Of a stretch of 52,522 nt of DNA, positions 1 through 8,730 are shown in pieces (the first letter of the stretch is position 1; every line of letters starts with the position of its first letter). The stretch is from an uncultured Eubacteriales bacterium (GTDB taxonomy: Bacteria; Bacillota; Clostridia; Oscillospirales; Oscillospiraceae). The notes below the pieces were generated by a model, which ran no database searches, was not told where the DNA came from, and was given only the letters and a program-made list of their open reading frames with translations. The stretch spans positions 1 through 52,522 of the forward strand of contig UQWH01000008.1 in the NCBI GenBank assembly GCA_900544705.1, read 5' to 3'. The position numbers and the translations under genes are program-made.

Positions 1-54
1 CAATTTTGTAGGCAGCTTGTCAAAAAAGTCCAAAAGGACTTTTTTGACAAGCTG
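1..54. repeat. Dispersed hairpin element, copy 1
   Basis: A 19-bp perfect inverted repeat (13-31 and 36-54, arm CAGCTTGTCAAAAAAGTCC) closes on an AAAA loop, preceded by CAATTTTGTAGG. The whole 54 bp recurs at 9626-9679 with one difference. It lies just downstream of the AI-2E permease gene and could act as its transcription terminator, although no long T-run follows the stem. The window starts at its first matching base, so the element may extend further left. Confidence 0.85.
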
Positions 55-63
55 TCCTGCTTT

Positions 64-1386
64 TTATTCGTCGTAGTCGTCATAATCGTCGTCGTAATCG
101 TCGTCCTCCGGGTCGATCTGCACGTCATAGGCAGGCTCCACGGAAACGTAGGTGTACGTCGACGGCGGAACTACCGGCAGGTCATCCGTTGTGCGGATGC
201 TGTAATATGCTGCCGTTTCGGTCGGATAATGCTTCTTGCGCAGGCGCTTATTGACGCCGTCGGCGATCAGCGTATACAGGACGGCAAAGATCGGCACGCC
301 AAGCATCATGCCGCCAAAGCCGAACACGCCGCCGAACACCAGAATGGCAACCAGCACCCACCAGTCGGAGATGCCGAGTCTTTCGCCGAGAATTCGGTTT
401 TCGACGATATTTCCGTCAATTTGCTGGAGGATCAGCGTGAAAATGGTGAAATACAGCGCATTGAGCGGATCGTCTATCAGAAGCAGGAGTGCCGAGGGAA
501 CCAGGCCGATGATCGGGCCGAAGAACGGGATGACGTTTGTCACGCCGACGATCGTCGAGATCAGCGGCGCATAAGGCAGCCGCATGATCAGCATCGCGAT
601 ATAGGTCACAACGCCGACAAAGATCGCGTCAATGATCTTGCCCATGACATAGCCGCCGAAAATACGATCCGTACGGCGCGCCAGCTCAAACAGGCGGTTG
701 GCATGATTCGGTCTGAAAATCGCGACCGTGATCTTCTTGGCCTGCGATTTCAATTGTTTCTTAAATACCAGGATATAGACCGCCGCGACGATGCCAAGGA
801 GAATACTGAATACCCCCATCACGACGTTATACACTGAGCTGGTCAGCCCGGAAACGAAGGCAGCAATGTCAATGCTGTTCAGTGTCTTGAGCACCCAGTC
901 AAGCAGGCTGTCCACATTCTGGTTTACCCACTGTTCAAAGGGCGTGTCTGTGATGATATTGTCCAGCCAGCCGCTTACCGTCTTATAGTAGGCCTCGATT
1001 CTGTCCTTCTGCAGCAGCTCCTCCAGACTTGCGATCAGATTCGGGACGATCAGCGCAACCACGGCATACATGGCAAGCAGCAGAACAAGCACCGAAATAA
1101 CAATACTGATGGTCTTACTGAGCGCCTTGGCGCGCTTTTCCGTCAACTTTTTACTCCTGGCAAACAGCTTGTCAAGCAGCCTCTGCGCGCGCACCATGAT
1201 AGGATTCATCAGATAGGCGAAGAAGCAGCCATACAGGAGCGCGGAAATGATGTCCAAAAACTCCAGAATCAGATTATAAAACCCGCGTAAGTTGGAAAAA
1301 ACCATCCAGAATACGCCGCCGGCTACGATCACCAGAAAGGCCGTCAGACCCCATTTTACATATTTTTCATTCCGATGCAGCTTCAT
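64..1386 (-). CDS. AI-2E family transporter (permease)
   Basis: A 440-residue polytopic membrane protein. After a short basic N-terminus it has a TM pair, a central soluble stretch of about 90 residues, and a C-terminal block of several TM helices with the conserved PFFGPIIGLVPS region typical of the AI-2E/PerM (YdiK/YhhT) family. Members are proposed to be exporters of small molecules or Na+/H+ antiporters; the substrate here cannot be read. The tail is very acidic (Asp/Tyr repeats). The start at 1386 (MKLHRNEK) has AAGGAGAGAAAG just upstream. A longer in-frame start at 1500 adds an unlikely 38 residues running back into the terminator of the next gene. Single-gene unit; the element at 1-54 follows it. 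Confidence 0.88.
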   Translation of the reverse strand: MKLHRNEKYVKWGLTAFLVIVAGGVFWMVFSNLRGFYNLILEFLDIISALLYGCFFAYLMNPIMVRAQRLLDKLFARSKKLTEKRAKALSKTISIVISVLVLLLAMYAVVALIVPNLIASLEELLQKDRIEAYYKTVSGWLDNIITDTPFEQWVNQNVDSLLDWVLKTLNSIDIAAFVSGLTSSVYNVVMGVFSILLGIVAAVYILVFKKQLKSQAKKITVAIFRPNHANRLFELARRTDRIFGGYVMGKIIDAIFVGVVTYIAMLIMRLPYAPLISTIVGVTNVIPFFGPIIGLVPSALLLLIDDPLNALYFTIFTLILQQIDGNIVENRILGERLGISDWWVLVAILVFGGVFGFGGMMLGVPIFAVLYTLIADGVNKRLRKKHYPTETAAYYSIRTTDDLPVVPPSTYTYVSVEPAYDVQIDPEDDDYDDDYDDYDE

Positions 1387-1465
1387 ACTTTCTCTCCTTC
1401 CACCGGATACGCCAGCGTCACCTGACGCTAATAGAATACCACGAAGCGACGGAATCGTCAATCCG

Positions 1466-1498
1466 AAAAAAGTGCCGCAGGCGAAACGCCCGCGGCAC
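1466..1498 (-). terminator. Intrinsic terminator of the ABC export operon
   Basis: GTGCCGCAGGCG (1472-1483) pairs with CGCCCGCGGCAC (1487-1498), 12 bp with one mismatch. Read on the minus strand it is followed by TTTTTTCGG. It sits 20 bp after the permease stop codon. Confidence 0.8.
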
Positions 1499-1518
1499 AT
1501 AAAACAAGCATTACATCA

Positions 1519-2781
1519 TTAATCGCGGCGAAGGGCCTCGATGGGATTGAGCTTGGATGCCTTGACCGCAGGCAGCAGGCCGAAAACAACACCAATCAGG
1601 ATGGAGAACACCACCGCGACCAGAATTGCCGGGGCACTGATTGCCGTAGGCGTATCCATGAATTTCGAGATGAGCTGCGACATACCGACGCCGCCCAGCA
1701 CGCCGAGGATGCCGCCGATACCGGTCAGCACGCAGGCTTCCGTCAAAAACTGTGCCAGGATGCGGCGGCGCTTCGCGCCGATGGCCTTTTTCAGGCCGAT
1801 TTCCGTCGTGCGCTCCGTGACCGTCACGAGCATAATGTTCATAACGCCCACGCCGCCGACCAGCAGCGAAATACTGGCGATCCAGATGAGCTGCTTGTTC
1901 GTGGAGCTGCTCATCTCCTGAAGCTGCTCTGCCTGCTTCAGCAGATCGTCACTGCGATAGGAGAAGCCGCTCTTGGACGCCAGCGGCGCGACCTGATGCT
2001 CGGTCAGATAATCCGCCACCGCCTTGCCCGCGCGGGTCATGTCGTCCGTGGAAGCCGCACGAACGGCAACGTTCTGCGGCTCGTCAAAGCGGTATGCCAG
2101 CGCCCACGCGCCCTCGGGGATGAATACCCGGCCGTTGGATTCGTTGGCGTACATGTAATAGTCCTCTTCGCTGTTGATCCGCGGTTCAAAGGAGGACTTG
2201 AGCGCAGCGACACCGATCACGGTAAAGGGTTCACCGCCGATCTCCAAGACCTTGCCCACGGGGTCGCCGTGGCCAATCAGCGAGGTCGCCGCTTTCTCAT
2301 CCAGAATGACGACCTTCTTTGCAGCTTCGTATTCCCCGGCTGCAAAGCCGCGCCCCAGCTTGATCTGGTAGCCGTTGACGGAGAAATAGCTGTCGTCAAT
2401 GCCGTAGATCGAACCGCTGAAGGAGCTGTTCTGATAGAAAACCGTGTTGTCGGCAGAAGTGCGCTTGCGGAAGAGCGTCACGTCGGCCACGCCGTCGAGC
2501 TTGCGCATCTCGCTCTTCTGGGTGCTCGCGATCACCTTGACACCGAGGGGATTGTCATTATACATCATGTCATAGCTCATGTCATTCTGATAGAGCTGCA
2601 CCGTCACAACATTGTTGCCCGATCCGATCAGGTTCTGCTTGATCTGTTCGTTGGTTCCCTTGATGGTCGAGATGATCGTAATGATGGACGCGATGCCGAT
2701 GATGATGCCGAGCATGGTCAGGAAGGAACGCAGCTTATGCCCAAGGACGCCCTGCAATGCAAGATGTACATTCTCAAACAT
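1519..2781 (-). CDS. ABC transporter permease, MacB/FtsX type
   Basis: A 420-residue permease. One N-terminal TM helix (about residues 15-37) is followed by a large extracytoplasmic MacB-PCD-like domain, then three C-terminal TM helices. The cytoplasmic loop after the first of these carries TTEIGLKKAIGAKRRRIL, the coupling-helix signature of FtsX-domain permeases. With the ATPase two genes upstream it should form a MacB-like mechanotransmission exporter; the substrate is unknown. An ATG at 2787 also exists, but it would leave only 1-2 bases after GGAGGG. The ATG at 2781 gives about 8 bases and is preferred. Last gene of a four-gene operon, 14 bp after the second adaptor. Confidence 0.9.
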   Translation of the reverse strand: MFENVHLALQGVLGHKLRSFLTMLGIIIGIASIITIISTIKGTNEQIKQNLIGSGNNVVTVQLYQNDMSYDMMYNDNPLGVKVIASTQKSEMRKLDGVADVTLFRKRTSADNTVFYQNSSFSGSIYGIDDSYFSVNGYQIKLGRGFAAGEYEAAKKVVILDEKAATSLIGHGDPVGKVLEIGGEPFTVIGVAALKSSFEPRINSEEDYYMYANESNGRVFIPEGAWALAYRFDEPQNVAVRAASTDDMTRAGKAVADYLTEHQVAPLASKSGFSYRSDDLLKQAEQLQEMSSSTNKQLIWIASISLLVGGVGVMNIMLVTVTERTTEIGLKKAIGAKRRRILAQFLTEACVLTGIGGILGVLGGVGMSQLISKFMDTPTAISAPAILVAVVFSILIGVVFGLLPAVKASKLNPIEALRRD

Positions 2782-2795
2782 TTCCATTCCCTCCT

Positions 2796-4337
2796 TTAAT
2801 AGAGCACGCCGTCTTTAATGGCGTAGTCGCTGCCGCTTCCATCATCCTCTACGGTCGTCGCTCCGTCTTTGACGTTTTTGCCATAGGGGAAGGCAATGTA
2901 GTCTTCCTCCGACAGACCGCTCAGAATGCGAATATAACCCCAGAGCTGTTCACCGGTCGACACATAGGTCTTTTTCAGCAGACCATCCTCGCCGCGCTTG
3001 TAAACATAGGCGCGGGTTCCCTCTGTGCGCACATACATTGCCTCCAGATACAGGGCGCTGCCGTCGGTCTGGCTGCTGTCGCCAAAGTAAACGGTAACAT
3101 AGTCGCCCTCCTGCAGCTCCGCACTTGCGTCGACTGCAATCATTGCGTTGTAGTACGAAGCGTTGGGATTGGAGGAGCCGTAGTAGTCGTCGCCGCTGGT
3201 GGGCGTATCGGAAACCGAGTCGATCGTTCCTTCCGCGCTGGCCATGCCGTTCATGCCCCAGCTTTCCACACGCACCTGCGCACCGACAGTAAACTTTTGC
3301 AGGTCGAATTCGCTCAGAGTGGCTTTCACATAATAGCAGCCGCCGCCGGATACGGTCACGACGGGCTGGTTCTCCTGTGCCGCCGTTTCCGGATCGTTGA
3401 GGGCAATGACCGTACCGTCCACAAGCGCGGTCACAATACCGTTCTCCGCCTCGACCTTCATCTTCTCGTATTCGACCTGCGCCTGACGATAGGCAAGGTC
3501 ACAGTCACGGATCTTTACCTGCTGCTCCGCGCGCATCTTTGCGATTTCTGCTGCGGTATAACCGGAGCTGTCGTCCGGAATGTCCGGCTCCACGGGCGCG
3601 GGTTCCGGCGCATCGTCGGCGATCTCCGGCGGTGCAAAATAGGCAAACTTTATTGCGCCGGTGTCGGCGTTGCGGCTGAGCTTCATGCCCCAAGTCTCCA
3701 GAAGTTCGCCCTTGACCGCGTTTTCCTCGCGGATCTCAAAGGCGATCCACACCTCCGCCCTGTCTGCCAGCAGTGCTTCCAGGAAATCGGAATCAAATTC
3801 CACGCCCTCCGCCGTCAGATAGCGCAGAGGCTTTTCCTCGGTTCCCTCGCCGCCGATGCAGTAAGGGAGCTCCTCGACCGGCTCCAGCGGCTCCGTAGGA
3901 GGCTCGGTCGTCGGTTCGGTTGGCGCAGGCGGCACATAGGGCTTCATCGTATTGATGCGCGTCAGCTCTCGTTTCGCATTTTGAAGCTCCAGCTCCGCCT
4001 GCCGAACCGCAATTTCCTTACGCTCCAACTGAATGTCCGAAAGGGTCGTATCATAGCTCAGGAGCGGATCACCCTTCTTGACCTCCTGCCCCTCCTGAAC
4101 GAGCACCTGCGTGACCGTCTGCGTCGCGGAAGCATAGACCTTCTGGATGCGGTCAGCCGTGACATAGCCGCCGCTCTGCATTTCATTGCCCATGTAGGCC
4201 GAGCTGTGCATACTGACCGGCAAGACCTTCACGGGGTCATTGTTCCTGCCGAGATACCACAGCACACCGATCACGATCGCCACGACCAGCACCACGCTGA
4301 TCACAGAGATCAGAATTGTTTTTACTTTTTTTGTCAT
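2796..4337 (-). CDS. HlyD/MacA-like efflux adaptor with inserted domain
   Basis: A 513-residue membrane-anchored adaptor. An N-terminal TM (residues 8-30) precedes a biotinyl-lipoyl-like beta segment (VLVQEGQEVKKGDPLLSYD) and a coiled-coil arm. The second half of the coiled coil follows only after about 130 extra residues. The extra block opens with a Pro/Thr/Glu linker (about 138-155), then a folded-looking segment (YCIGGEGTEEKPLRYL to WGMKL), then another Pro/Glu/Asp linker. The C-terminal beta-barrel and membrane-proximal domains look normal. Its ATG overlaps the ATPase stop (ATGA), implying translational coupling. It is the second adaptor of this operon; what the inserted domain binds is not known to me. 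Confidence 0.85.
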   Translation of the reverse strand: MTKKVKTILISVISVVLVVAIVIGVLWYLGRNNDPVKVLPVSMHSSAYMGNEMQSGGYVTADRIQKVYASATQTVTQVLVQEGQEVKKGDPLLSYDTTLSDIQLERKEIAVRQAELELQNAKRELTRINTMKPYVPPAPTEPTTEPPTEPLEPVEELPYCIGGEGTEEKPLRYLTAEGVEFDSDFLEALLADRAEVWIAFEIREENAVKGELLETWGMKLSRNADTGAIKFAYFAPPEIADDAPEPAPVEPDIPDDSSGYTAAEIAKMRAEQQVKIRDCDLAYRQAQVEYEKMKVEAENGIVTALVDGTVIALNDPETAAQENQPVVTVSGGGCYYVKATLSEFDLQKFTVGAQVRVESWGMNGMASAEGTIDSVSDTPTSGDDYYGSSNPNASYYNAMIAVDASAELQEGDYVTVYFGDSSQTDGSALYLEAMYVRTEGTRAYVYKRGEDGLLKKTYVSTGEQLWGYIRILSGLSEEDYIAFPYGKNVKDGATTVEDDGSGSDYAIKDGVLY

Positions 4338-5023
4338 TGCGCACCCCCGCCCTTCTCTGCCTCAGACAGAATACCGTCGCGGATAAACCGGATCTCCTTC
4401 GCACGTTCCGCAATGAAACGTTCATGGGTGATCATGATAATGGTCGCGCCATTCTGGTTGAGCGAATCAAAAATATCCATGATCTGCTCACCCGCGGCAC
4501 TGTCCAGTGCACCGGTCGGCTCGTCGGCCAGCAGCAGCTTGGGCTTTCCGACAATGGCGCGCGCAATGGCAACACGCTGGCACTGGCCGCCGGAAAGCTG
4601 ATTCGGGCGGAATTCCAGGCGTTCGCCCAGTCCCATGAGCTTGAGCGCTTCAATCGCGCGCTCCCGGCGCTCCTTCTTTGGCACGCCCGCATACAGAAGC
4701 GGCAGCGCCACATTGTCGATCGCCGACATTTTGGGCAGCAGGTAAAAGCTCTGGAATACAAAGCCCAGCAGCTGATTGCGCACCTGCGCCAGCTCATTGG
4801 AGGTCGCGCCGTGCAGATCCTTGCCCGCCAGCAGATATTCGCCGCTCGTCGGCACATCCAGGCAGCCGATCAGATTCATCAGCGTCGTCTTGCCGGAGCC
4901 GGACGGCCCCATAATGGCGAGGTAATCGCCTTCCTTGACCTGCAGGTTGATATTCTTCAGAACACGGACGGTTTCCCTGCCCTGCGGATAGTCCTTGCAG
5001 ATATCCTTCATTTCTACCAGCAT
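4334..5023 (-). CDS. ABC transporter ATP-binding protein, MacB/LolD type
   Basis: A 229-residue nucleotide-binding domain with all expected motifs: Walker A GPSGSGKT (39-46), Q-loop VFQSFYLL, signature LSGGQ followed by QRVAIARA, Walker B LLLADEPTGALD, and the H-loop (MITHE). This is the MacB/LolD/SalX subgroup that powers FtsX-type permeases, here the product of the gene ending at 1519. Its Shine-Dalgarno site GGAGG (seven bases before the ATG) lies inside the end of the upstream adaptor gene, three bases separate the two genes, and its own stop overlaps the next start. Confidence 0.95.
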   Translation of the reverse strand: MLVEMKDICKDYPQGRETVRVLKNINLQVKEGDYLAIMGPSGSGKTTLMNLIGCLDVPTSGEYLLAGKDLHGATSNELAQVRNQLLGFVFQSFYLLPKMSAIDNVALPLLYAGVPKKERRERAIEALKLMGLGERLEFRPNQLSGGQCQRVAIARAIVGKPKLLLADEPTGALDSAAGEQIMDIFDSLNQNGATIIMITHERFIAERAKEIRFIRDGILSEAEKGGGAQ

Positions 5024-5026
5024 GGC

Positions 5027-6325
5027 TTATCCTCCACTGACCGGCAACATACACACACTGCCTTCGATTCCCTCTACTAAGTCCGGCCCGCCCTCGGGCA
5101 AATCGCCGCCGTCGACAAGGTTGCCCGGCTCCATGTTCGGCTCATCTACGGGCGCGTCCGTGGGCTCGTCGGTCGTGTCATTCTTCACAACGGGCGCGCC
5201 CTCTTCCAGATCGTCCGCCGGGAAGGCGATGTAGTCCTCCGGCGCCAAGCCGTCGGTGATCTGATATTGATTCAGCTCGGCATTGAATGTACCTGTCTTG
5301 ACGCTGCGCTTTTCCAGCTTGTCATGCTTGTCTGCCGCCCAGACGGAGAAGCCCTCTTCCTCAGAGCCGACCAGATAGGAAGCATCCAGCCAGAGGCCAT
5401 CTCCGGTTTCGCCCTGACCGGCATCCTGCTCGATATAAACGTGCTGACCGAGCATGAGACCGTCCGTTGAATCCAGAGAGACATAGAACGGATAGCTGCT
5501 GGAATTGGTCGTGTCGTCATTCTCACCGTAACCGTAGGACCAGCTTGATTTATTGTTGCTTTCCGGATTGTTCTGGTCAATTTTGCTGATCGTGCCGGTC
5601 CATGTCTGGGAGCCGTCCGCGCGGGAACGAAGCACCACCCGTGCGCCCTCGTAGAATTCGCTGCGGTTGAGCTCGTTGATCTTGCCCTTCACGCGGTAGT
5701 CGCCGTCCTGGATCAGCGCGATGTACGGCAGCGGCTGGCCGGTCGTGTTATCCGTGCCACCGTTTTCATTGATGGCCTGCACCTTACCGTCGATTGGAGA
5801 AAGGACCTCTCCGCTCTCGGAGGTAGCCTTCAGGCTCTCCAGTTCCTTTTCCTTGACCGTCAGATTGTACTGCGCTTCCTTTTTATCCGCCTGCAGTGAC
5901 TGGATCTGCACGGTATAGGAGAGCTGCTCGGAAGCCGGCGCGCTTGCCTTCTCCCGCTCCAGCTGCGCTACGCGGCTGTCAAAGTCCGTGATGTTATTCT
6001 TCAGACTTTCAATTTCCAGCATGGCCTTTTCAATGGTCAGCTTCATTTCCTCCATGTCGTAGACAAAGAGGACGTCTCCCTTCTTGACATCCTGTCCGAC
6101 CGCGACCTTCAGCTCCGCGACCTTGCGGTTCTCGTCGCGCTCGACCTTGATCTCGTCCTGCGCAACGACCACGCCAGCGCAGGTGTTAAATGTGCCCGCC
6201 GTGCCATAGCCGGTGATTGTTGCGACCGACTGCACGTTCACGGATGCTTTTGACGAGCCGCAGCCGGCGAGCAGCGCGGTCACCAGCAGGGCGATCAAAA
6301 GCAGAATGGCAGTTTGTTTCTTCAT
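5027..6325 (-). CDS. HlyD/MacA-like efflux adaptor lipoprotein
   Basis: A 432-residue adaptor with a lipoprotein signal peptide (hydrophobic core, then LLAGC with Cys21 as the lipidation site). A lipoyl-like segment (KVAVGQDVKKGDVLFVYD), a long coiled-coil hairpin (about residues 95-165) and beta-barrel domains follow. The C-terminus is Asp/Glu/Pro-rich. First gene of the operon adaptor-ATPase-adaptor-permease; GGAGGAA sits upstream of the ATG. In Gram-positives such adaptors link a MacB-like pump to extracellular substrate. Having both a lipid-anchored and a TM-anchored adaptor in one operon is notable. Confidence 0.88.
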   Translation of the reverse strand: MKKQTAILLLIALLVTALLAGCGSSKASVNVQSVATITGYGTAGTFNTCAGVVVAQDEIKVERDENRKVAELKVAVGQDVKKGDVLFVYDMEEMKLTIEKAMLEIESLKNNITDFDSRVAQLEREKASAPASEQLSYTVQIQSLQADKKEAQYNLTVKEKELESLKATSESGEVLSPIDGKVQAINENGGTDNTTGQPLPYIALIQDGDYRVKGKINELNRSEFYEGARVVLRSRADGSQTWTGTISKIDQNNPESNNKSSWSYGYGENDDTTNSSSYPFYVSLDSTDGLMLGQHVYIEQDAGQGETGDGLWLDASYLVGSEEEGFSVWAADKHDKLEKRSVKTGTFNAELNQYQITDGLAPEDYIAFPADDLEEGAPVVKNDTTDEPTDAPVDEPNMEPGNLVDGGDLPEGGPDLVEGIEGSVCMLPVSGG

Positions 6326-6495
6326 GACAGTTCCTCCAATCTGAGTTGCGTACTTATCAAAGCATTATTATGACGTTCCGTTTCCAAATAAGTTCCACAG
6401 AAGGAAAACTTTTCATTTTACGAGACTTAAAAAGTGCGTGGGCTTCCTGCGTCTTATCCGGACGATCGCCGCCGCATCCTGTTTTTGGCTCGTAA

Positions 6496-6554
6496 AACAC
6501 CCCGCCTGCCGGACATTATGACAGAACATCATGTTGTCTAACAGGTGGGGTGTT
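6496..6554 (-). terminator. Hairpin after murC (probable terminator)
   Basis: AACACCCCGCCTG (6496-6508) pairs with CAGGTGGGGTGTT (6542-6554) with one mismatch, and an inner GACA..AACAT/ATGTTGTC stem extends it. Read on the minus strand, TTTT follows the stem. It lies 12 bp beyond the murC stop. The rest of 6326-6565 shows no gene, and no convincing promoter for the ABC operon was found there. Confidence 0.6.
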
Positions 6555-6565
6555 ATTCTCTATGG

Positions 6566-7930
6566 TTATTTCAGCAGCATTTCTCCCGCCTTGTAGATAT
6601 CTCCCGCACCGACCGTGAGGATGATGTCTCCCTCGGAGGCGATGGAGCGCAGGTGCGCAGCGACCTCCGGCAGCGTTTCAAAATAGACCGCATTGGGGAT
6701 CTGCCGCGCGAGGTCGCGTGAGGAAATGCCGATGGTGTTCTGCTCACGCGCAGCGTAGATCTCCGCAAGGACTGCAACGTCCACCCGCTTCAGCTCCCGA
6801 ACAAAATCGTCAAACAGCGCCTTGGTACGCGTGTAGGTATGCGGCTGGAAGGCAATGATGATGCGTTTGTAGCCCATGGTCTTGACCGCGTCGATCAGCG
6901 CGTGCAGCTCGCCGGGATGGTGGGCATAGTCGTCATAGATGTCCGCGCCGTGGTACTTCCCCTTGAATTCCATTCTGCGGCCCGCGCCGGTGAAGGACGC
7001 CAGACCGAGCGCAACGGATTCGCCGTCGATGCTCATCACATAGGAAGCAGCCGCAGCGGCAAGGGCATTATAGACATTGTGCCGCCCGTAGACATTCAGA
7101 TGCACGTGCGTATAGAATTTGCCGAAGCAGTAAACGTCAAAGGAGCGGTAGTCCTCCGAGAGATTCTCCGCGTGGACGTCGTTCTTCTGCCCGATGCCAA
7201 AGGAAATGTAGTGCAGGTCGGCCAGCGTCTTCACGGTGTTTTCGTCGTCGCCGTTGGCAATGACATAGCCCGTGCGCGGCACAAGACCCGCAAACTTCCG
7301 GAAGGAGCTTTCCACCGCCTCCAGATCCTTGAAGTAGTCCAGATGATCCGCTTCAATGTTGTTGATGATCGCAACGGTGGGATAGAAATTCAGAAAGGAA
7401 TCGCAGTATTCGCAGCTTTCCATGATGATGGTATCGCCGTTGCCGACGCGGTGCCCGGCCTTCAGCAGCGGCAGATAGCCGCCCAGCATGACGGTCGGAT
7501 CGCGATGCGCCTCCATAAAAATGTGGGTAATCATGGAGGTCGTGGTCGTCTTGCCGTGCGTGCCGGAAATGCAGATCGCGTTTTTATATTCACGCATGAT
7601 CAGGCCCCACGCCTGCGCGCGCTCAAAAACGGGAATGCCCTGCGCGCGCGCGGCGGCGATCTCCGGATTGTCGTTGTGTGCCGCAGCGGTGCGGATGATG
7701 CAGTCCGCGCCCTCGATATTCTCCGGGCGATGCCCGATGTGCACAGCGATTCCCTTTGCGATCAGTTCATCCGTGGAAACCGAGGCATTCATGTCAGACC
7801 CGGTGACAATCATTCCCTTGTCCCGCAGAACCAGGCCAAGCGGCCGCATGGAAACGCCGCCGATGCCGATCAGATGGATGTGCTTTCCCGGCAGCAGATA
7901 TTTATCCAGCCGTTTACGGATGTTTGCCAT
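6566..7930 (-). CDS. murC: UDP-N-acetylmuramate--L-alanine ligase
   Basis: A 454-residue Mur ligase that adds L-Ala to UDP-MurNAc in the cytoplasm, the first step of the peptidoglycan stem peptide. The N-terminal Rossmann motif GIGGVSM, the ATP-binding loop GTHGKTTTTSM (about residues 123-133), NIEADHLDYF and the C-terminal DDYAHHPGE region with AFQPHTYTR are all present, and the length is normal. The ATG at 7930 has GGAGGA seven bases upstream; the in-frame ATG at 7936 would overlap that site. Monocistronic with its own promoter and a following hairpin. Confidence 0.97.
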   Translation of the reverse strand: MANIRKRLDKYLLPGKHIHLIGIGGVSMRPLGLVLRDKGMIVTGSDMNASVSTDELIAKGIAVHIGHRPENIEGADCIIRTAAAHNDNPEIAAARAQGIPVFERAQAWGLIMREYKNAICISGTHGKTTTTSMITHIFMEAHRDPTVMLGGYLPLLKAGHRVGNGDTIIMESCEYCDSFLNFYPTVAIINNIEADHLDYFKDLEAVESSFRKFAGLVPRTGYVIANGDDENTVKTLADLHYISFGIGQKNDVHAENLSEDYRSFDVYCFGKFYTHVHLNVYGRHNVYNALAAAAASYVMSIDGESVALGLASFTGAGRRMEFKGKYHGADIYDDYAHHPGELHALIDAVKTMGYKRIIIAFQPHTYTRTKALFDDFVRELKRVDVAVLAEIYAAREQNTIGISSRDLARQIPNAVYFETLPEVAAHLRSIASEGDIILTVGAGDIYKAGEMLLK

Positions 7931-7971
7931 GTTCATTCCTCCAACGCCATTGTGTGACTGTTATTGTGGCT

Positions 7972-8000
7972 ATTATAATGCGAAATGCCCCGTTTTACAA
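7972..8000 (-). promoter_or_regulatory. SigmaA promoter of murC
   Basis: On the minus strand, TTGTAA (7995-8000), a 17-bp spacer and TATAAT (7972-7977). It overlaps the last codons of the upstream pseudouridine synthase gene. Confidence 0.75.
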
Positions 8001-8617
8001 GCGAAATCTTGCAGTGCGGGCGGCAGGAAGCCCGCCGGGAGCGTAAACGAAAGCCGTTTTCCCTCGTGCGGAAAAGAAATCCGGTACGAATACAGCGCCA
8101 ATGCGCCGCTGCTTCGCGCCCCGTACTTGCGGTCGCCGCAGAGCGGGAAGCCGCGCGAGGCGAACTGTACGCGGATCTGGTGCGTTCTCCCGGTATACAG
8201 ACGAACCGCCACCGGCGTTGTTCCCTCCGGGAGCCGCCCGAGGGTGCAGAAAGCCAGCCGCGCTTCTTTCACACCGGCGCGGCGGCGCGCGACGACGTAG
8301 GTTTTGTTTTTCCCCCGGTCGTGATACAGCAAATCACTCCACTGTCCCTCCTGCGGCGGCGCCCCCTCGCAGACGGCAAGATATTCCTTTTCAAATGCCC
8401 CGGCCTGCATGGCGGCGGAGAGTGCAGCGGCACACTGCGCCGTTTTTGCAAAAACCATCAGGCCGCCGGCTTCGCGGTCGAGACGATGGACGGGCCACAC
8501 GCTGCGCGGCGCAAGGAGATCCGCCATGCTGGGCTTGCCGGAGGCGTCCGCCGCCGAGCGGATCCCCTGCGGCTTGACACAGACCACAAGCTGCGCATCC
8601 TCAAAGATCACATCCAT
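7973..8617 (-). CDS. RluA-family pseudouridine synthase
   Basis: A 214-residue RNA pseudouridine synthase. The catalytic motif HRLDREAGGLMVFAK (Asp within HRLD) and the family motif YTGRTHQIRVQFAS are present. There is no N-terminal S4 domain, so it resembles the short RluA/TruC-type members; whether it acts on 23S rRNA or tRNA cannot be told. The start at 8617 follows a GGGGGCGGAAAG purine stretch. It has its own promoter, back-to-back with that of the HMA protein. Confidence 0.9.
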   Translation of the reverse strand: MDVIFEDAQLVVCVKPQGIRSAADASGKPSMADLLAPRSVWPVHRLDREAGGLMVFAKTAQCAAALSAAMQAGAFEKEYLAVCEGAPPQEGQWSDLLYHDRGKNKTYVVARRRAGVKEARLAFCTLGRLPEGTTPVAVRLYTGRTHQIRVQFASRGFPLCGDRKYGARSSGALALYSYRISFPHEGKRLSFTLPAGFLPPALQDFACKTGHFAL

Positions 8618-8640
8618 CTTTCCGCCCCCTTTTGGCTACT

Positions 8641-8669
8641 ATAATAGCGCGGCGCGGCAGAAAAAGCAA
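8641..8669 (-). promoter_or_regulatory. SigmaA promoter of the pseudouridine synthase gene
   Basis: TTGCTT (8664-8669 on the complement), a 17-bp spacer and TATTAT (8641-8646). Its -35 lies only four bases from the -35 of the divergent promoter at 8674-8702. Confidence 0.7.
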
Positions 8670-8673
8670 GGGA

Positions 8674-8702
8674 TTGACAAACCGCCCGCTTGGAGATACT
8701 AT
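8674..8702 (+). promoter_or_regulatory. SigmaA promoter of the HMA-domain gene
   Basis: A consensus TTGACA (8674-8679), 17 bp, and TACTAT (8697-8702). Because the -10 covers the upstream ATG at 8701, it also supports the downstream start at 8731. Confidence 0.85.
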
Positions 8703-8730
8703 GAAGGAAAACAGGAAAGGAGTCTTTGTT

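Noticed and set aside
2757..4601. A 614-codon open frame on the plus strand opposite the adaptor and ATPase genes
   Set aside because: It is antisense to two clear genes, has low-complexity Arg/His/Leu-rich composition and no motifs; it reflects codon bias in GC-rich DNA.
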